Source of the DNA: Carettochelys insculpta
Lineage: Eukaryota; Chordata; Testudines; Carettochelyidae
Reading direction: 5' to 3'
Length of the DNA: 64,000 bases
NCBI RefSeq assembly: GCF_033958435.1
Contig: NC_134161.1
Location: 16,926,001 to 16,990,000, forward strand
How positions within the stretch are numbered: the first letter of the stretch is position 1; every line of letters starts with the position of its first letter. Below are positions 22,188 to 35,400 of the stretch, one piece after another. A program made the position numbers and the translations under genes. The notes beneath the pieces are model-generated. The model saw only the letters and a program-made list of their open reading frames with translations, searched no databases and had not been told where the DNA came from.

Positions 22188-24376
22188 GGCGGCGGGAGAG
22201 CTGCTGCTGAGCGTGGAGGGTGCCCGCGGAGGCCTGCCCGCTTTGCCCGTGTCCGATGACGGGGAGGCTGTGCTGATGCCGCAGCAGGTGGCCGAATACT
22301 TGGAGTGCAGCGCTGGGGCCGAGTGCCAGAGGTGAGGGCTCTGGTGGCGCCTTGGCTGGGCCTAGGAAACTCCGTGTGTGCACTTACACATCCCCCGCAC
22401 CCCCACTGGCGCACACACCCACCCCTGCACCCACTTGCACACCTCTACATGCACGCACACCCCCTTGCACTTCACACACCCCTGCACGCACACCCATTCA
22501 CCCACCCCTGCACGCATGCCTGCCCCAGCATGCACGTGTGCCCGCTCACACCCCCTACACCCCTGCATGCACGCCCACTCACGCACCCCCACCCACTTGC
22601 ACACCCCCGCATGCCTGCCCCAGTGCGCGTGCACACATGTGGTCGCACACCCCTGCCCCCCCATGCGCACACCCCTATGCATGCCCACCCCTGCCCCCTT
22701 GCCCAAGCATGCCCACTTGCGCCCCCTGCACCCATGCCTGCCCCAGCACCCACACCCGCTTGCATACACATCGAGCTGCACACCTACCTCCCCCAAAGAC
22801 ACCCTCACACCTATGGACCAGCACACCCACACCCACACCTACCTTTGCATCCACCCACACAGCCTCTTTGCGCGCACACACACTCATTTGCACACTGCTC
22901 ATGCGCTGCTGTGTAAGCACACACCCACGTGCACTCATGCATGCCTGGGGTGCACCTGTGGGTGTGGGGGGGGCATTCCGTGTGCAGCTGTGAGTGGGCA
23001 GGGCCGCAGTCACCGGCTCTCTGTTGTGGAGGGTCGCTCCTCCATGCCCAGGGTGCCCGGCTTCCTGCAGCTTAGGACCAGGGGCAGGGCTCCAGCCCAG
23101 GACGGCCCTGCTGGTGTTCAAGTCTGGGTCTTTTCCCACTGCAGGGCTTGTTTGCCAGGCGGCTGCAAGAGGCCTCTCCCTGCCTGGGCATCCCACAACC
23201 CTGAGCTGCACGGAGGATGCCCAAGCCATCGGTGCAAGCACAGGGCCCGCCCCTCTGGCCTAGCTGCCTTGCACTGGCTGGGCACACGTATCCCGGCGAG
23301 CATGGGCTGGGGACTGGCCCCTGGCAGCAAGGTGGGGCCTGCCTCGGCAGCTCTGGCCATTGCTGGGCTGTGCTGACCTGGCCGTCCGTCACCCAGGAGC
23401 GCGGCTTTGCCAAGGCAGGATCTGCACCTGTCCTGCTAATGCCCCTGCCCGTGATCTCTTCCCCCAGCCACCGGCAGGTAAGCGCCTTCCTGCCCCACAC
23501 CTATGGCTACATCTGCAGCCCACTGCCCTCCGAGCTGGGGGCAGGGCCTGCCCTGGAGGATGACGACCCCAAGGCCAAAGGAGGTGGCTGCCACCCCCTG
23601 CGCTTCTCACACCAATACTGCCGGACGCCCTCGTCCAGCTCCCTGGGGGGCTCCCTCCTCAATGCCTGGGGCTCGGTCTCCGAGGAGAACTTCACCAGCC
23701 CACGCTGCAGCCTGGTCAGCTCCTCCGACGGCTCCTTCCTCGCCGACGCCAGCTTTGCGCAGGCCCTGGCCGTGGCCGGGGACAGCTTCTGCTTTGGGCT
23801 GAGCTCGAGCGCTGCGGAGCAGTCCTATGCTGGTACGTTGTGCCCGCCTAGGCCATCGCCCTGGGGCTGGGGCTGGCCTGTCCCTGATCGGGGGGTAGGG
23901 GTCAGGGTCAGGGCTGGGGCTTCCCTGTCCCTGCTCGGGTGTTGAGGTCAGCCTGTCCCCAGTCAGAGGCTGGGGCTCAGGGTCAGCCTCTCCCTGTGCT
24001 GAGTACAAGCCATGGCAATCCCTGGAGCAGCCTCCACTCTGCTTCCCCCTGCTGAACACAGGCCTGAGGACAGCCTGGCCTTTGCCCTTCTGCTGCCGGC
24101 CCACCTTGCCCTGGGGTGCTCCAGCTGCATGGGCCCTGCCTCCTGCGGTTCCCGCCCTGCTCCAGGCCGTGTAACTCCGGGTTGCTCTGTCCCACAGATT
24201 TCTTGCCTCCTGCCTCTCCGCTGGATGGGCTGCTGGCAGCTCCTGCGCCCTGGGCAAGCCCGGCCTGGGAGTGGAGCACTGGCTGGCTGGAGGAGCTGGA
24301 GGACACCTGCTGCCGAGATGCCAGAGCGGAGGGCAGTGCTGACTGGGACCCAGCCCTGGCCCCTTGCAGGCCCTAG
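22188..24376 (+). CDS. ROBO4: ROBO4, C-terminal coding exons (22188-22331, 23468-23832, 24198-24376)
   Basis: Cytoplasmic tail of the endothelial Roundabout receptor ROBO4. Three exons with AG/GT borders join in frame (phases 2, then 1). Exon 1 contains VLMPQQVAEYLE. Exon 2 contains HTYGYICSPLPSE, LLNAWGSVSEENF and SLVSSSDGSFLADASFAQAL, the most conserved vertebrate ROBO4 tail block. Exon 3 ends with PAWEWSTGWLEELED and stops at TAG 24,374. These match, by memory, the order TTYGY, NGWGS-SEDN, SSSDGSFLADAHFARAL and WEWRPDWLEDME in human ROBO4. No Ig, fibronectin or membrane exon is visible upstream, where minisatellites and transposons occupy the sequence. Those exons lie left of the window or were lost. 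The tail is intact, so I treat the gene as functional. Confidence 0.88.
22380..22970. repeat. CA/C-rich degenerate tandem repeat in a ROBO4 intron
   Basis: Many short units of CACACCCCTGCACGCACACC type over about 590 bp, on the + strand. All three frames are largely open because of composition; not coding. Confidence 0.85.
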
Positions 24377-25600
24377 GCACGGACCAGCTGGCAGGTGTTA
24401 ATGCTCCTGCGGCCTGGCACAGCTGGCTGGGCCCTGGTGGGGCACCCTGCTCTGGCACCGCAGCCCAGGGACTGCCTGCCTGCTGGGCCTTTCCTGGGCC
24501 AGCAGCACGGTGCTTGTGTGGTAGCCCTGTCCTGTGCCCTCAGGGTGGGGGCTGTCCACCTCCTGGACTAGTGCGGCCCCCCCCCCCCCCCCCGCTGGAG
24601 CCAGCTACCTCACGTGGGCTGGGCCAGTCAGCGCTGGGGTGGAACAGGCCCTGTCCTCTGCGCTGGCATAGCCCCCAGGGCACCTAGGCAAGGTGCCAGC
24701 CAGCCCTGCAGAGGATTCCCTTACCCTTTCGCTTGCCCCTGGGGCAGCATTTGGGAACTGCCCCAGACAGCATCACAAGGAGCCATACCCTGGGGAGAGG
24801 CAGAGCGTTATGGCGCCTGCTCCCACCCAGCGGCTAGGCGAGGGAGGGGTGTCCTCACCCAGCCAATGGAGCGCCAGAGGGCACTGTCTGGGGTGGTCCC
24901 CTGCACCCCTGCTAAGAGCCCCAGGCCCTTCTTCCTCGCTCCTGCCCTCTGCGCAACACCACCCCTACGTTCACACCAGCCAGCTGCACCGGCCCCTGGC
25001 AGGCTGAACACAGAGCGCCCCCCTAGGCCTGGCCCACTTGACCGTCTTGTCCCCCACGTACCAGCAATAGTCAGCTGTCCTGTCCAAAGGGGCTGGGGAA
25101 CCTGTGTCTCACAAAAGACTGGCCACAAGTGGTGGTAATAAGCTGCATGAAGCCTCTCTCCGGAGCTGGTTCCGAGGCCAAAGCAAGTGAACTGGGCCAG
25201 CCTTTGCTTTCAAATGGCACTGGCGGTGCGAAGCTCAGCAAAGTGGAGCACCCATTTCTGCCAAGGCAACTCCTCCCTGCTCCTGCTCGAGTCCTAGCTG
25301 CAGCTCTCCCCAACTCCCCACGCACGCCGAGCTACAGGCAGCCCTGGCCGGCGTGCAGGGCACCAGGGAGTGCATGCAGCCATCCAGCAGTGCCTGGTAG
25401 CCATGGGGGTGGCCCAAGGAAGCCCAGGCTGGGAGCTTGCAGGTGGAGCTGTTAGGCCAGCACAGCTGCTCAGCAGGGGCACTCGCTCTCCCTCCTGGCC
25501 CCTCTGCTGGTCTGACTCGCTGGAGGCCTTTGCCTGACTTTCTGCTACAGCTGCCTGCACCTGTGGCCTTGGCCCCTGAATAAAGAGCACTGCCGGGGGC
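24377..25600 (+). other. ROBO4: ROBO4 3' untranslated region (probable)
   Basis: Runs from the ROBO4 stop to the poly(A) signal at 25,579, with no other exon signature. It contains a 16-18 base C run near 24,577-24,594. Confidence 0.6.
25579..25584 (+). promoter_or_regulatory. ROBO4: ROBO4 poly(A) signal AATAAA
   Basis: CTGAATAAAGAG, the first canonical signal downstream of the ROBO4 stop on the + strand. It lies about 500 bp from the opposing ROBO3 signal. Confidence 0.7.
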
Positions 25601-26074
25601 ATGTCCCTTAGCGCCCTCCCGGCCTGACTCATGTTGGCTTGTGCCTCAGCAGGTGGGGTGCAGATCATGCCCACTGGCATGGCAGTGCAGCTCCACCATG
25701 GCAGCACCTGCCCCCCACAGGCACGCCCAGCACCCTCCACTATGTAACCGTGGGAGGGTGGGCTGGGTGTCCCACTGCCTGCTCCAGGGCCTTAAAGCCC
25801 AGTGTCCCTGGGAGAGTAGGGGGAGCGTAGCAGTCCACTGCCCCAGGCTTTCAGCAGGGACTGCGGAGGGTCCCCCCCCGCCAGCCCCACAAGGAACCAG
25901 CGGGGTTGCCGACCAGGAGTCCGGGGCCCCTTCTAGACTGGCAGGTACTTGGGAGCACAAGCTTTCCTGGGCAGACCTGCTTTGTCACATGCATGAGGGG
26001 GGGGTCCAGAGCAGACAAGGTTTGCTCAGTCAGAGTGGATGTGGCCCAGCCCGCAATAAGCACCGCCCCTCACT

Positions 26075-26433
26075 GCATCCAGGTACCAAAGAGCTTTATT
26101 GGGTGTGGTACAAAAAGCTCCTTCGCTCCTGCCCCCTGCGCACCAGGAGGGCTGGGTTGGCATGGCCATGGCCACACTGCCTGCTGGGGGGTGGCTCCCT
26201 ACATCGCCTAGCCGCTCCCCTGCCCGCTGGGCACAACCCTTCCTCGGCAGCTCTGAGGGTGGGGCCTGTTGGGTGCCCGGCCCAGAGCCCCCTGTCCTGG
26301 GCTTGCTGCTCCCAACCCCACCTATTTACAAGGGACTCCAGTCACAGCGGAACCAACACAGGGCCCCGCGCCCAGCCCTGCTCTCTGCCTGTGTCCGCAC
26401 CCTCCGCCAGCGCCACTGCCTTCATCTCTCCTC
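26075..26433 (-). CDS. ROBO3: ROBO3 last exon: three codons, stop and 3' UTR
   Basis: After CTTGCAG the frame gives Glu-Glu-Arg and TGA (26,424-26,422), as in the REEPR-type end of human ROBO3. The UTR runs to the poly(A) signal at 26,100-26,095. Only 12 coding bases, so this exon call leans on the acceptor, the phase and the matching end. Confidence 0.75.
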
Positions 26434-29400
26434 CTGCAAGGAGAGAAGGTGTCAGCGGCAGGGGATCCAGGGGCCCACCCCAGCACCTGCCAGCCCCATG
26501 GGAAATGCCACAGCAGCCCAGCCCCTGCTGGCAGCTGGGCCAGGGATCCAAGCTCGCTCCTCCTGCAAGGGCCAGCCCTCTCACGCCCCACTGTGGCACC
26601 CTCCTCCCTAGGGCACCTCTAAAGGCTCCCCAGGAAACCCCCTTGCCGTGCCAGTGACCCCACTGGGGGCTGCTCCAGTGCAGCAGGGCCAGGGAGTGGG
26701 GCTGTTGCCACCCACAGGAAGGAGTCTGGTGGCTGGCCTGGGCCCAGGAGTCATGGGCAAAGCCACTGGGGGAGCCCCAGGCAGCAGCCCACAGGACTGT
26801 GCCAGGGTGGCAGAGCCGGGGCAGGCTCCCAGGCACTCACAGAGAGGCTCCCACAGGCTTCCTAAGTCCTGGGCGGTCGCTCACCTCAGTGCGGTCCCCT
26901 GCTGGCCTGCTGTGCCCAGGCCTGTGGCCCCAGGAGGAGGCGCTGCTGGTGGTGGAGCAGTGGCTGGACACATGGCCCCTGGGCAGGAAGGTTGGCCTAC
27001 TGTAGGGGACGATCTCTGCTGCAAGGGAAGGGGCAGGTGGGGCTGGGTTGCACCTCCTCCTCCCACCTGACAATAGCTGGCCCGCAGGAGCCCTGAGAGT
27101 ACGCAGCATGGGTGGGGGCCAGGCCACAGAGCGCAGCTCAGGTGCCCACAGCTCATGCCCCCCAGGCCTTTCATCATCAGCATACCCAGCTCCCACAGCT
27201 CCTGGGCATGGGCCTCCAGCCCCATGGCGTCCCCAGGGGGCTGGCTGCAGGCACCTTCGAGACCTGCTGTGCTCTGCCAGGGACCCACAGTGCACCCACC
27301 CCTGCTCTGTGCCCCACCGCCCAGCTGGCAGTGCCCATGGGCACATATAGCAGGCTGCACCCCAGGGGCCAGGCCTGTGTGTCGCTGGCAGACTGTGCCT
27401 GCCAGAGGCCTGAGGACTCCACCCCCGGGCCTGGACCTGCCCTGCTGCACTCTGGGACCCTGCCCCAGCCTGGCGAGGGGCTGCAAGCCAGCGGTGCCCC
27501 TCCGGGAGGCCTGGTGTGGTGACATTACCATCTCGGTGCTGGCGCTGGTGCTGGCCGGGCGCGGCCCGATGGCCGGCTCTCCGCTCTGTCCCTCCGGCAC
27601 CGCCGGGGTCCCTCTCCAGGTAGGAGGTGCTGCAGACCGGCCGTGGCACTGGGGGCTGAGAACAGGTGCCAGGGTCCTCGCTGGGCGGTGGCAGGGGGGG
27701 CGGCGGCAGATCTGTGTGAAAAGCAGGGCAACAGTGCCAGTGCCAGTCTGGCTGCACCTCTCCCGGGCCCCCACCAGCAGCGCCCCACAGGGCCCCGGTA
27801 CGGCGGCTCACACCTCTGACTGCTGGCAGAGAAGAGCCTGCGGGGCTCTGTCCATCCCTGCATCCGCCCGAGGGCACAGCTGCGAGCAGCACAACCCCCC
27901 AGCTGGCAGCCCCCGGCCCTGCCGTGGCCACACTCACCTCCCTGCTGCTTCTCCCGCCGGTAGGGGCTGGCCTTGGCCTTTTTCTTAGCTCTCATTTTGT
28001 GTGCTGGGGCGAGGGACACATTGCTGGGGGCAGGGCAGGCTTTACCTGTTGGCAAAGGCAGCGTGAGCCCCTGGCCTGCCCTGGCACCACAGGGCCTGAC
28101 TCTCCGGCCCCAGCCAGCCACTGGGCAGGGGAGGGGGCGTCAGTGCCTCCAGCTGGGCAGGGTGCCCTCGCTGGCCTGGCCAGCTGCTGCTGCAGGAGTG
28201 CTGGGGTGGGCCGCACTCACCTGGGCTGGGGGGAGAGATGTTCTCGGCGCTGTGCGCTGGGGTTGGGCACAGGGGTCCACTGTGCCCAGCTCTGGGGGTG
28301 AGTCCATTGTTCCCCTCCCCAAGGGCAGTGAGGTTGGGGTCAGACTGGGTCAGGGGAGGGCTCGCGGCCCTGGGCAACATCCCTGAACTGCTCGGCAACC
28401 GCCTGCAACGCAGCAAGGAGAGCGCAGTTAGCAGATGGGCCGGCTCCCTGGGCTGCCAGGGCTCAGCTGCAGGGGAGCCAGGAGGAGGAGAGCTGAGCCA
28501 GCCTCCTCAGCCCCCAAGCCTGTGTGTGGCTCTGCAGGAACGCAGCAGAGCAGCCTGCAGGCACATTCGGAGCAAGGAGCGCTGGGGACCAGAGCAGCTG
28601 AACAGGAGGTGCCAAGGGACGCAGAGGCGCCAGGACGTGACTCCCCTGGCTGCAGCGGACGGTCCCACCCCCGTCTCACGCTGCTGTGCTGGTGAGGAGT
28701 GAGGACGACTCCAAGAAGGAGAACTCCAAGTGGAGCAGAGGGAAATGAGTTGGTCCTAAGTGGTGAACAAGGACCAGGTGCATGGACCACCGGACTGCAG
28801 TGACCCCAGTGCACGTACAGCTAACAGCCTTGTAGGAGGGGAACTGCCACTGAAGTGGCGGCGCATGGGGAAGCTCCCTGGACAGAGATTACGAGACAGT
28901 TGTGAGGTGAAGTGCCTGCCACGCGCACGGTGCAGAGTGGAAAGTGGGATCCTAACACAAATCAAACACAAAACCAGGAAGAGGCTCCAGAACACGCCAG
29001 CAGGGAGAAGCAATGGAGCAAAAGAGGCAAAAGGCCTCATGTAGGAATCACAAGTCGCACCCAGCGGAGGAGCACAGAAAGGAGCATAAACGGCAGCAAG
29101 GAGTGCGTGGCCCTTCCCAAAACCTGACAGCAAGAGCCACCAAAGCTAAACACATCCAACACAGGGACCTGCCAGATGCTCAGTGGATCCACTGGCCAGG
29201 AGCAATGCTAAAAACAAGCGCACAAGGAAGAGAAGGCAATTCCAGCAAAGCTCAAGGAATCCCTGGCTTAGGCTCATCCCCATCGCCTGTGCAGTGAAGA
29301 CCATATGTCTGAGCCAATTTTTAGGTGACAGATCTGAGGAGCATCCCAGATTGAAGCGGTTTGGGAACACATTGTAAGTGACACAGGAGTTCTGTGATTG

Positions 29401-32400
29401 CGTAGTTGCATTCCTTCAGAACTTACTATTCACTGTGGTGTGTTAGTCATCTGGCACAGAGGCTGATTAAAGTGAGAATAATTGCTAACATGATGCCAAT
29501 TTTTTAAAAAGGCTCCAGAGGTGATCCTGGCAATTACAGGCCAGTAAGCCTGTGATGTAGTGGGGGATACACGCATGTGTCTCTCTCTCTCACAGAGGGT
29601 GGAGGCTCCTGCTGAGGGTAAGCGAGGCAATCAGGTGACACCTCTGGGCTGCAGACAAAGGGGGAAGTGGAGCTTGAGGGGTTTGAATTGGAACTGGGAG
29701 TTGGGAAGCAGTGAGTCTGGACTGGGAGAGAGACAGACAGACAGACAAAGGAGGGACTCCGGGGACTCCTGCTGAGTCTGCCCCAAACCCCATCATGAAG
29801 CCAAACTTCAATATTAGATAATTTGGTTGAAATTACTGCGAGGAACAAATTAATGTAACAGAAGGGTGCAGCCCTCAACCCCTTACCCTTCAAAAGTTAT
29901 TGCCTGCCCTCGGTCTGAGGGAATTGCTGGTGTGAGCTCTGGCTGGCCAGCGTGGTGCACAGAAGGGCTGTGACTGGTTAGGTGCCTCACAGTGGACGGC
30001 CCCCCTGGACTGGGGGGTAGGCAGCCCCATCCCTAAGCAATTTGCCCCAATCCCTGCCTTGTCCCAGCCTCCTACCAGGCCAGGTGCGGGACCTCGAAGT
30101 GATGCAGCCTGGGGATGTCTTCGGCAGCTCTCGTGTCATCATGTGGCGAGGGTGTCAGCGTGGCTGTGGACTGCTGCCCATAGGAGTGGGCAGGCGAGGC
30201 AGCATCACCACGGGATGGGGGTGGGGGACACTGCTCCTCCTGACTGTTCTCCATCAGGTAGATGCACTCAGGCAGCGGCAGGCCCCACTCCCGCACTTCC
30301 CCACTGCAAGGGGGTGGGTGTATTAGACCCTGCCAGGCGCCACACACCCCAAGGGTGCCTTTGGCTCTCTCAGCCCCCCTGTGCAGCCCCACAGGCTTCC
30401 CTAACCCCCCAGCTGCACATGTCACACCTCCCCACCCTTCCCCCCGGCCTGGCCCCATCCAGCTCCCCGCTCAGCCCCACACAGCCCCTGAACCCTCTCC
30501 CGTGGCTCACCCTCGCCCCACGTAGCGCACAGTGGCAGCGGCAGGAGCCAGCTTTGCTGGGGAGAGGCTATGGCAGGGCCACAGCCCTGGGCTGAGGGCT
30601 CTGCTGGGACGCAGAGGCAGTGCCTGGAGACCCCGCAGGCCAGGTACACATGGCTGGGCTGGGCTGGGCACAGCCGCACAACTGTGGCTGTAATCATCTC
30701 CTGCCTAGAGCCCCCTGAGCAGGTCCTGGGCAGGCTGCAGTGCCACAGGTCTGCCAGGACCTCCTCAACTCCCGGGTGCCTCTGGTGGGGGTGGGCAGTC
30801 AATGTTTCCTCGGCCCTGGCAGCCCAATGCAGACTGTGTGGCCATGGGCACTGGGATCCAGACCACAGCACTGCTGGGTGTTAGGGGGTGGGACAAAGGG
30901 AGTGGTAACGGCACTCACCTGGCAGCCAGCTCCTCCTCCTCCTCGTCCCCATACTGGCTCAGCTCGCTGGCTGGGGGCGGCGGGGGCAGCAGCTCAGCCC
31001 AGTCCAGTGCTGGCGTTTTCACTGCCTTCCCCAGCGACTTCGCTTTGCCGGTTTTCAGCACTAGAGAGCAGAGGCAGCACAGTGAGTGGGCCAGGCCATG
31101 GCCAGCCCCTGCCCCTGCCGCCCCTAAAGGATGTGCCAGCCTGTCTTACATCATCTACCCTTCCAGCCAGAGCCAGTATCGCACGTGACTGGCTGCTCCC
31201 TTACCCTCCCACTGCTATGCCCTCAGCAATAGTGCCTGGGGCCCAGCAGGGCCGGAGACAGCAGCCGGTGCCAGGTGGGCATGGGCGTCTGGGCCGTCCT
31301 AGACAGAGCGGGAAGGGGGAGGGCATCCTCATTCCCAAACTTTCCTTTCACTCCTGCACAGCACTGTTATCGGCCGCGGTGCCAGATGTCACGGCCCTGT
31401 CGGCTTGGTCCCGTTAGCACCGTCTCGCCCCAATGCCCCTGGCTGGAGCAGGATGAGAGGGCCGCAGTGGGGCATTTTATGCCTGTTCAGGGGCGGTGGC
31501 ACCATTCACCACACAGGCGCGTGCCCCCTGGAAAATCTGCATGTGCGGCAGGCCTAGTCCTGGCTTTGGACTGGGGGCGCAGGTTCTGCAACTTCTCTCC
31601 AGGAGCGGTTTGCTCTCTCTGTCCATTTGCATGTGCTTCACTACTGCCTGAATTTTCCGCAGCGGCTTCCTCTGCTCTACCACCACCCTGTGTCTCCCGC
31701 CTTGGGAAGGAGGCTGCTCCTTTGGCCCCCGAGGGCAGCAGGAGGGAGTGTGCATGCGGGGTTTAGGTAACTAATCCAAGGGAACTAAGCTGCATGCAAC
31801 CTCGCCAGAGACTGAAGCACAGAGTGTATTACACACAGAGATTGTAAATTCCATTAGTCAGTTACACCCTTTGCAGAGTTCACATGAGCACTGTAGGTCC
31901 TGCCACCTTGCCCCAGCTAAGAGCTCACAGCTGTGTCCGGGCTGCAGGGTGGGACTAGAACTCCTTAGGTTAGGGTTATTGTTGGGCGAGCCATTACCCA
32001 ATGTGCCCTAAGTTCCTGTCCCCCTTCAACAGCCTGCACAGCGGGGGCTCACCCGCCAGGAGGCAGCTTCCCAGGGCTGGGCCGAGGCTCCAGGCAACCC
32101 CACCATGCCCAGGGACAGGGCTCCCTGCCCAGCAGCACTGGGCCCAGTCACCCAAGGAGATAGCTCCATGCCTGGCATCAGCTCACCGCACCCCACCCCA
32201 CCCTACCGTGCTCAGGCCGGCTGCGCCCCGGCAACGCGTACTGGCTGCAAGCGGGGCTGGGCCAGGGGCTGGCTGGACTCTCCTCGCTGGGGGTGGGCAG
32301 GCCAGGCGCCCCATTGGGTGTGCTGTGCTGGGAGAAGCTGCGCATCTCATCACTGCCTGGGTCGATGGTGCTGTAGATGGGTCCATCAGAGGCACCTGCC

Positions 32401-35400
32401 CCATATGTGTCAGTCTGGGCGAGGTAGTTGGAAATCCCAGCCTCTGCAGGCAAGTGACAGGCACAGGCCTTGCTGGGGACCCCTGGGGCTCTGTGCAGCT
32501 GCCAGCCCAGACCGCCCTGCTGCCCTGGGCTGCTGCTGCCACCCTTGGCAGCCCCTTGTCTCAGCAGCTCCCCAGAGCCAGCGACAGCTTGGGTCCAGGC
32601 CAGCCACACCCTCGGCTCATTGGCCCACCCAGCCCTGTTCATCCAGATGCATCTCCCAGAACTGCCCCAGCCCGGCCCCCCGCGGCTCCCCCCATGCCGC
32701 CGGTACCATTGTAGTATCGCTCCACCGCGTTGCAGCTCCCTGGGCAGCAGCTGATGGGTGGCTCCTTGGCGCTCCCGTTGTGCAGCAGGTTGGGGGCAGG
32801 CCAGGAGTCCGCCAGCCACGGGTAGCTGGAGGCACTGGGGGCCATGGCCAGCACACCCGGCCTGCAGAGAGAGAGAGGGAGGCAGGGCTGGTCTGGGCCC
32901 TAAGCTGTGGGCACTGCTAGGGCAGCCCGCAGTGGGGCACGGGCTGGAGGGTCTCTGCACTCACCTGCTGCGGCCGCGGGCTGGCCCTTGCGCGGATGGG
33001 AATGGGACTACAAGAGACAGACAGACGTGGCCGTCAGCCCTGGCTGCTGGGGGTGGGGCAAGACCAGGCTGGGGAGGGGGAGGGGGGCCAGGGCTGTGGG
33101 GTGGGATGAGGCTGCTGGATGTCAGGCCCAGGGGCACTGCAGAGCCTGGTGACGAATCACCAGTGAGCTGGCAGCTCACACTCTGGGCTCAGCATCTAGA
33201 GCCGCTCTAGGACTAGAGCGCCCACAGAGAAATCAGTAGGGGGTGGGCCAGACCCAGCCCACCAAGCACCTGTGCTCCCCCTCAGTCTCAGGCCCTGCAG
33301 AGTGGCTGGCGGGGGGTTGTCCAGGTAAATTTCCCGGGCAGAGCCTGCCCCTGGCACCCCATCCCCTCCCTGCCCCGGTCTTCTGCACCCCAAAACCCTT
33401 TGCACCCCTCCACCCAGACCCCTCGCGGGCCCTGCACCCCAGCCCCTGCTCTACCCCAACTCCCTCCCACACCCCCACCTCCTCCCCACACCCCCACCTG
33501 CCCTGCGCCCCAGTCCCTCACCCTCTGCTGCCCTGGCCCCCCCACCCTCGTGCCACAGAAAAGTGTGACCCCTCCATCACTTGCACAATGCAATAATTAT
33601 TGCCCAGTCCTCACTGGGGCCCAGGCCCCCAGCATGTCACCAGCTTTCCCAGCCCGACGCCATTGCCACAAGTGACACCCAGTCGGGCCGGCCATCCGGT
33701 CAGGAAAGCCAGCGACCCGACCCACTGTTGGCACCTCTGGCTCACAGAGCTCAAGCCCCTGCCCCAGGCTGGTCTGAGCCATGTGGCAGGGCCCGCCAGC
33801 CCCAGGGGGTCGGAGACAGGCAGCCACGCTGGGGCCATGGCTCTGGGGCCGAGCTCTATGCAGCCCCGGGGCTGGGCGCTGGGCGCTGGAAGGACCTTAC
33901 CTGCTGGCACGTAGGCAAAGGAGGCTGCAAGAGGGGGGAGACAGTAAGTCGCAGCAGGCCCAGGGCAGACTGGACTCCCAAAGCCCAGAGCCTGCAGCCC
34001 TCACCCCAGCCCTGAGCCCCCACAACACTCCAAACCTCCTGGTCCCGCCCTGCCTCACCCCCCCACCTGGTGCCCCCGCACAGAGCAGTGAGGCCGTCAC
34101 TGGAGTGGGGGGCATTCAGCAGTGGGAGAATCTGCTGATCTCTGCCCAGGCCCTTGGACTGTCCCCAGTCCATGGTGCAAGAGGAGGGTATGCTGGGGGC
34201 TGGCCCTGGCATGCTGGGGTAGGATAAGTCCCTGGTGGGGGTGGGGGTGAGGGAGGGCTGCCCGGGCAGGATGAGACTCTGGTCCAGGGGAGGGAGGATA
34301 GGGCTCCCCTGGCATGCTGGGGTAGGATAAGTCCCTGGTGGGGGTGAGGGAGGGCTGCCCGGGCAGGATGAGACCCTGGTGCAGGGGAGGGAGGGTAGGG
34401 CTCCCCTGGCATGCTGAGGCGGGATGAGTCCCTGGTGGGGGCGGGCTGCCCTGGTACACTGCAGTGGGATGAGACCCTGGTGCTGGGAGGGGCTCTCCCT
34501 GGCACGTGGCAGTCAGGGTTGGGATGGGGCTGGTCCCTCACCTGTGCACTGACTCAGCTCCTTCCTCCTCTTGCAGCGCCAGTAGGCCCAGAGGCTGAAG
34601 CCCATGAGGACGAGCCAGCAGGCCCCGCCGATGCCCGCGATGAAGGCTGGGCGTTTCAGCACATCTGTGATCTGCTCGGCCAGGCTCACGCCCTCCCCGC
34701 TGCTCACGGGCACCGAGCCCTGCTCCAGGGTGGGCTCTGCAGCGGGCGCGAGTGCAGAAACGAGGCAGTGAGTGGCATCTGTGCGGCGGCTGGGAGGCAG
34801 AGGGCGGGGCTGGCACCTGCGCCCTACAAGCCCCTCTGCTGCAATGCCCGCGGGGCCCTTAGGGGCATGCTGGGGTGCAGCTGCTGCACCCCAGCATGCC
34901 CCTGCCCTGCCTGCACTCCGCCGAGCAGAGCCGCCCCCTCGCTGCAGGACCTGGTGCCCCTCACTGGGCGCAGCCCAGCCCAGTTGGAGGGGACGGGGCA
35001 GGGAGGTGCAGGGCTTGGCTGGGTCCCACTCACCGATGCGGACAGCGACGGGCGGGCTCCTCACTCCCACACCAGCGCCGGTGGCAGCAGCCACCTGGGT
35101 GTGGTACAGCACGCCGGGCACCAGCCCCTGCAGCAGCCAGGCACGGGCTGTGCCCTCCACGCTGCAGTTGATGTGGAAGCGGCTCTCGTTCCCCAGGCAC
35201 CAGACCTGCCCCGGAGAGGAGGCGGCTGAGCCATGGCCCTGCTGGAGCACGCGGCCAGGCTGGACTTCCGGCAGAGGGAGCACCTGGAAGCAGCTGTGCC
35301 AGCTCGCAGGTACCCGTGGGCGGCACCGCTTACCCAGTAACTCTGGATGATGCCATTCTGCTCGCCAGGGGGGGGCGGCTCCCAGGACACACGGACGCTG

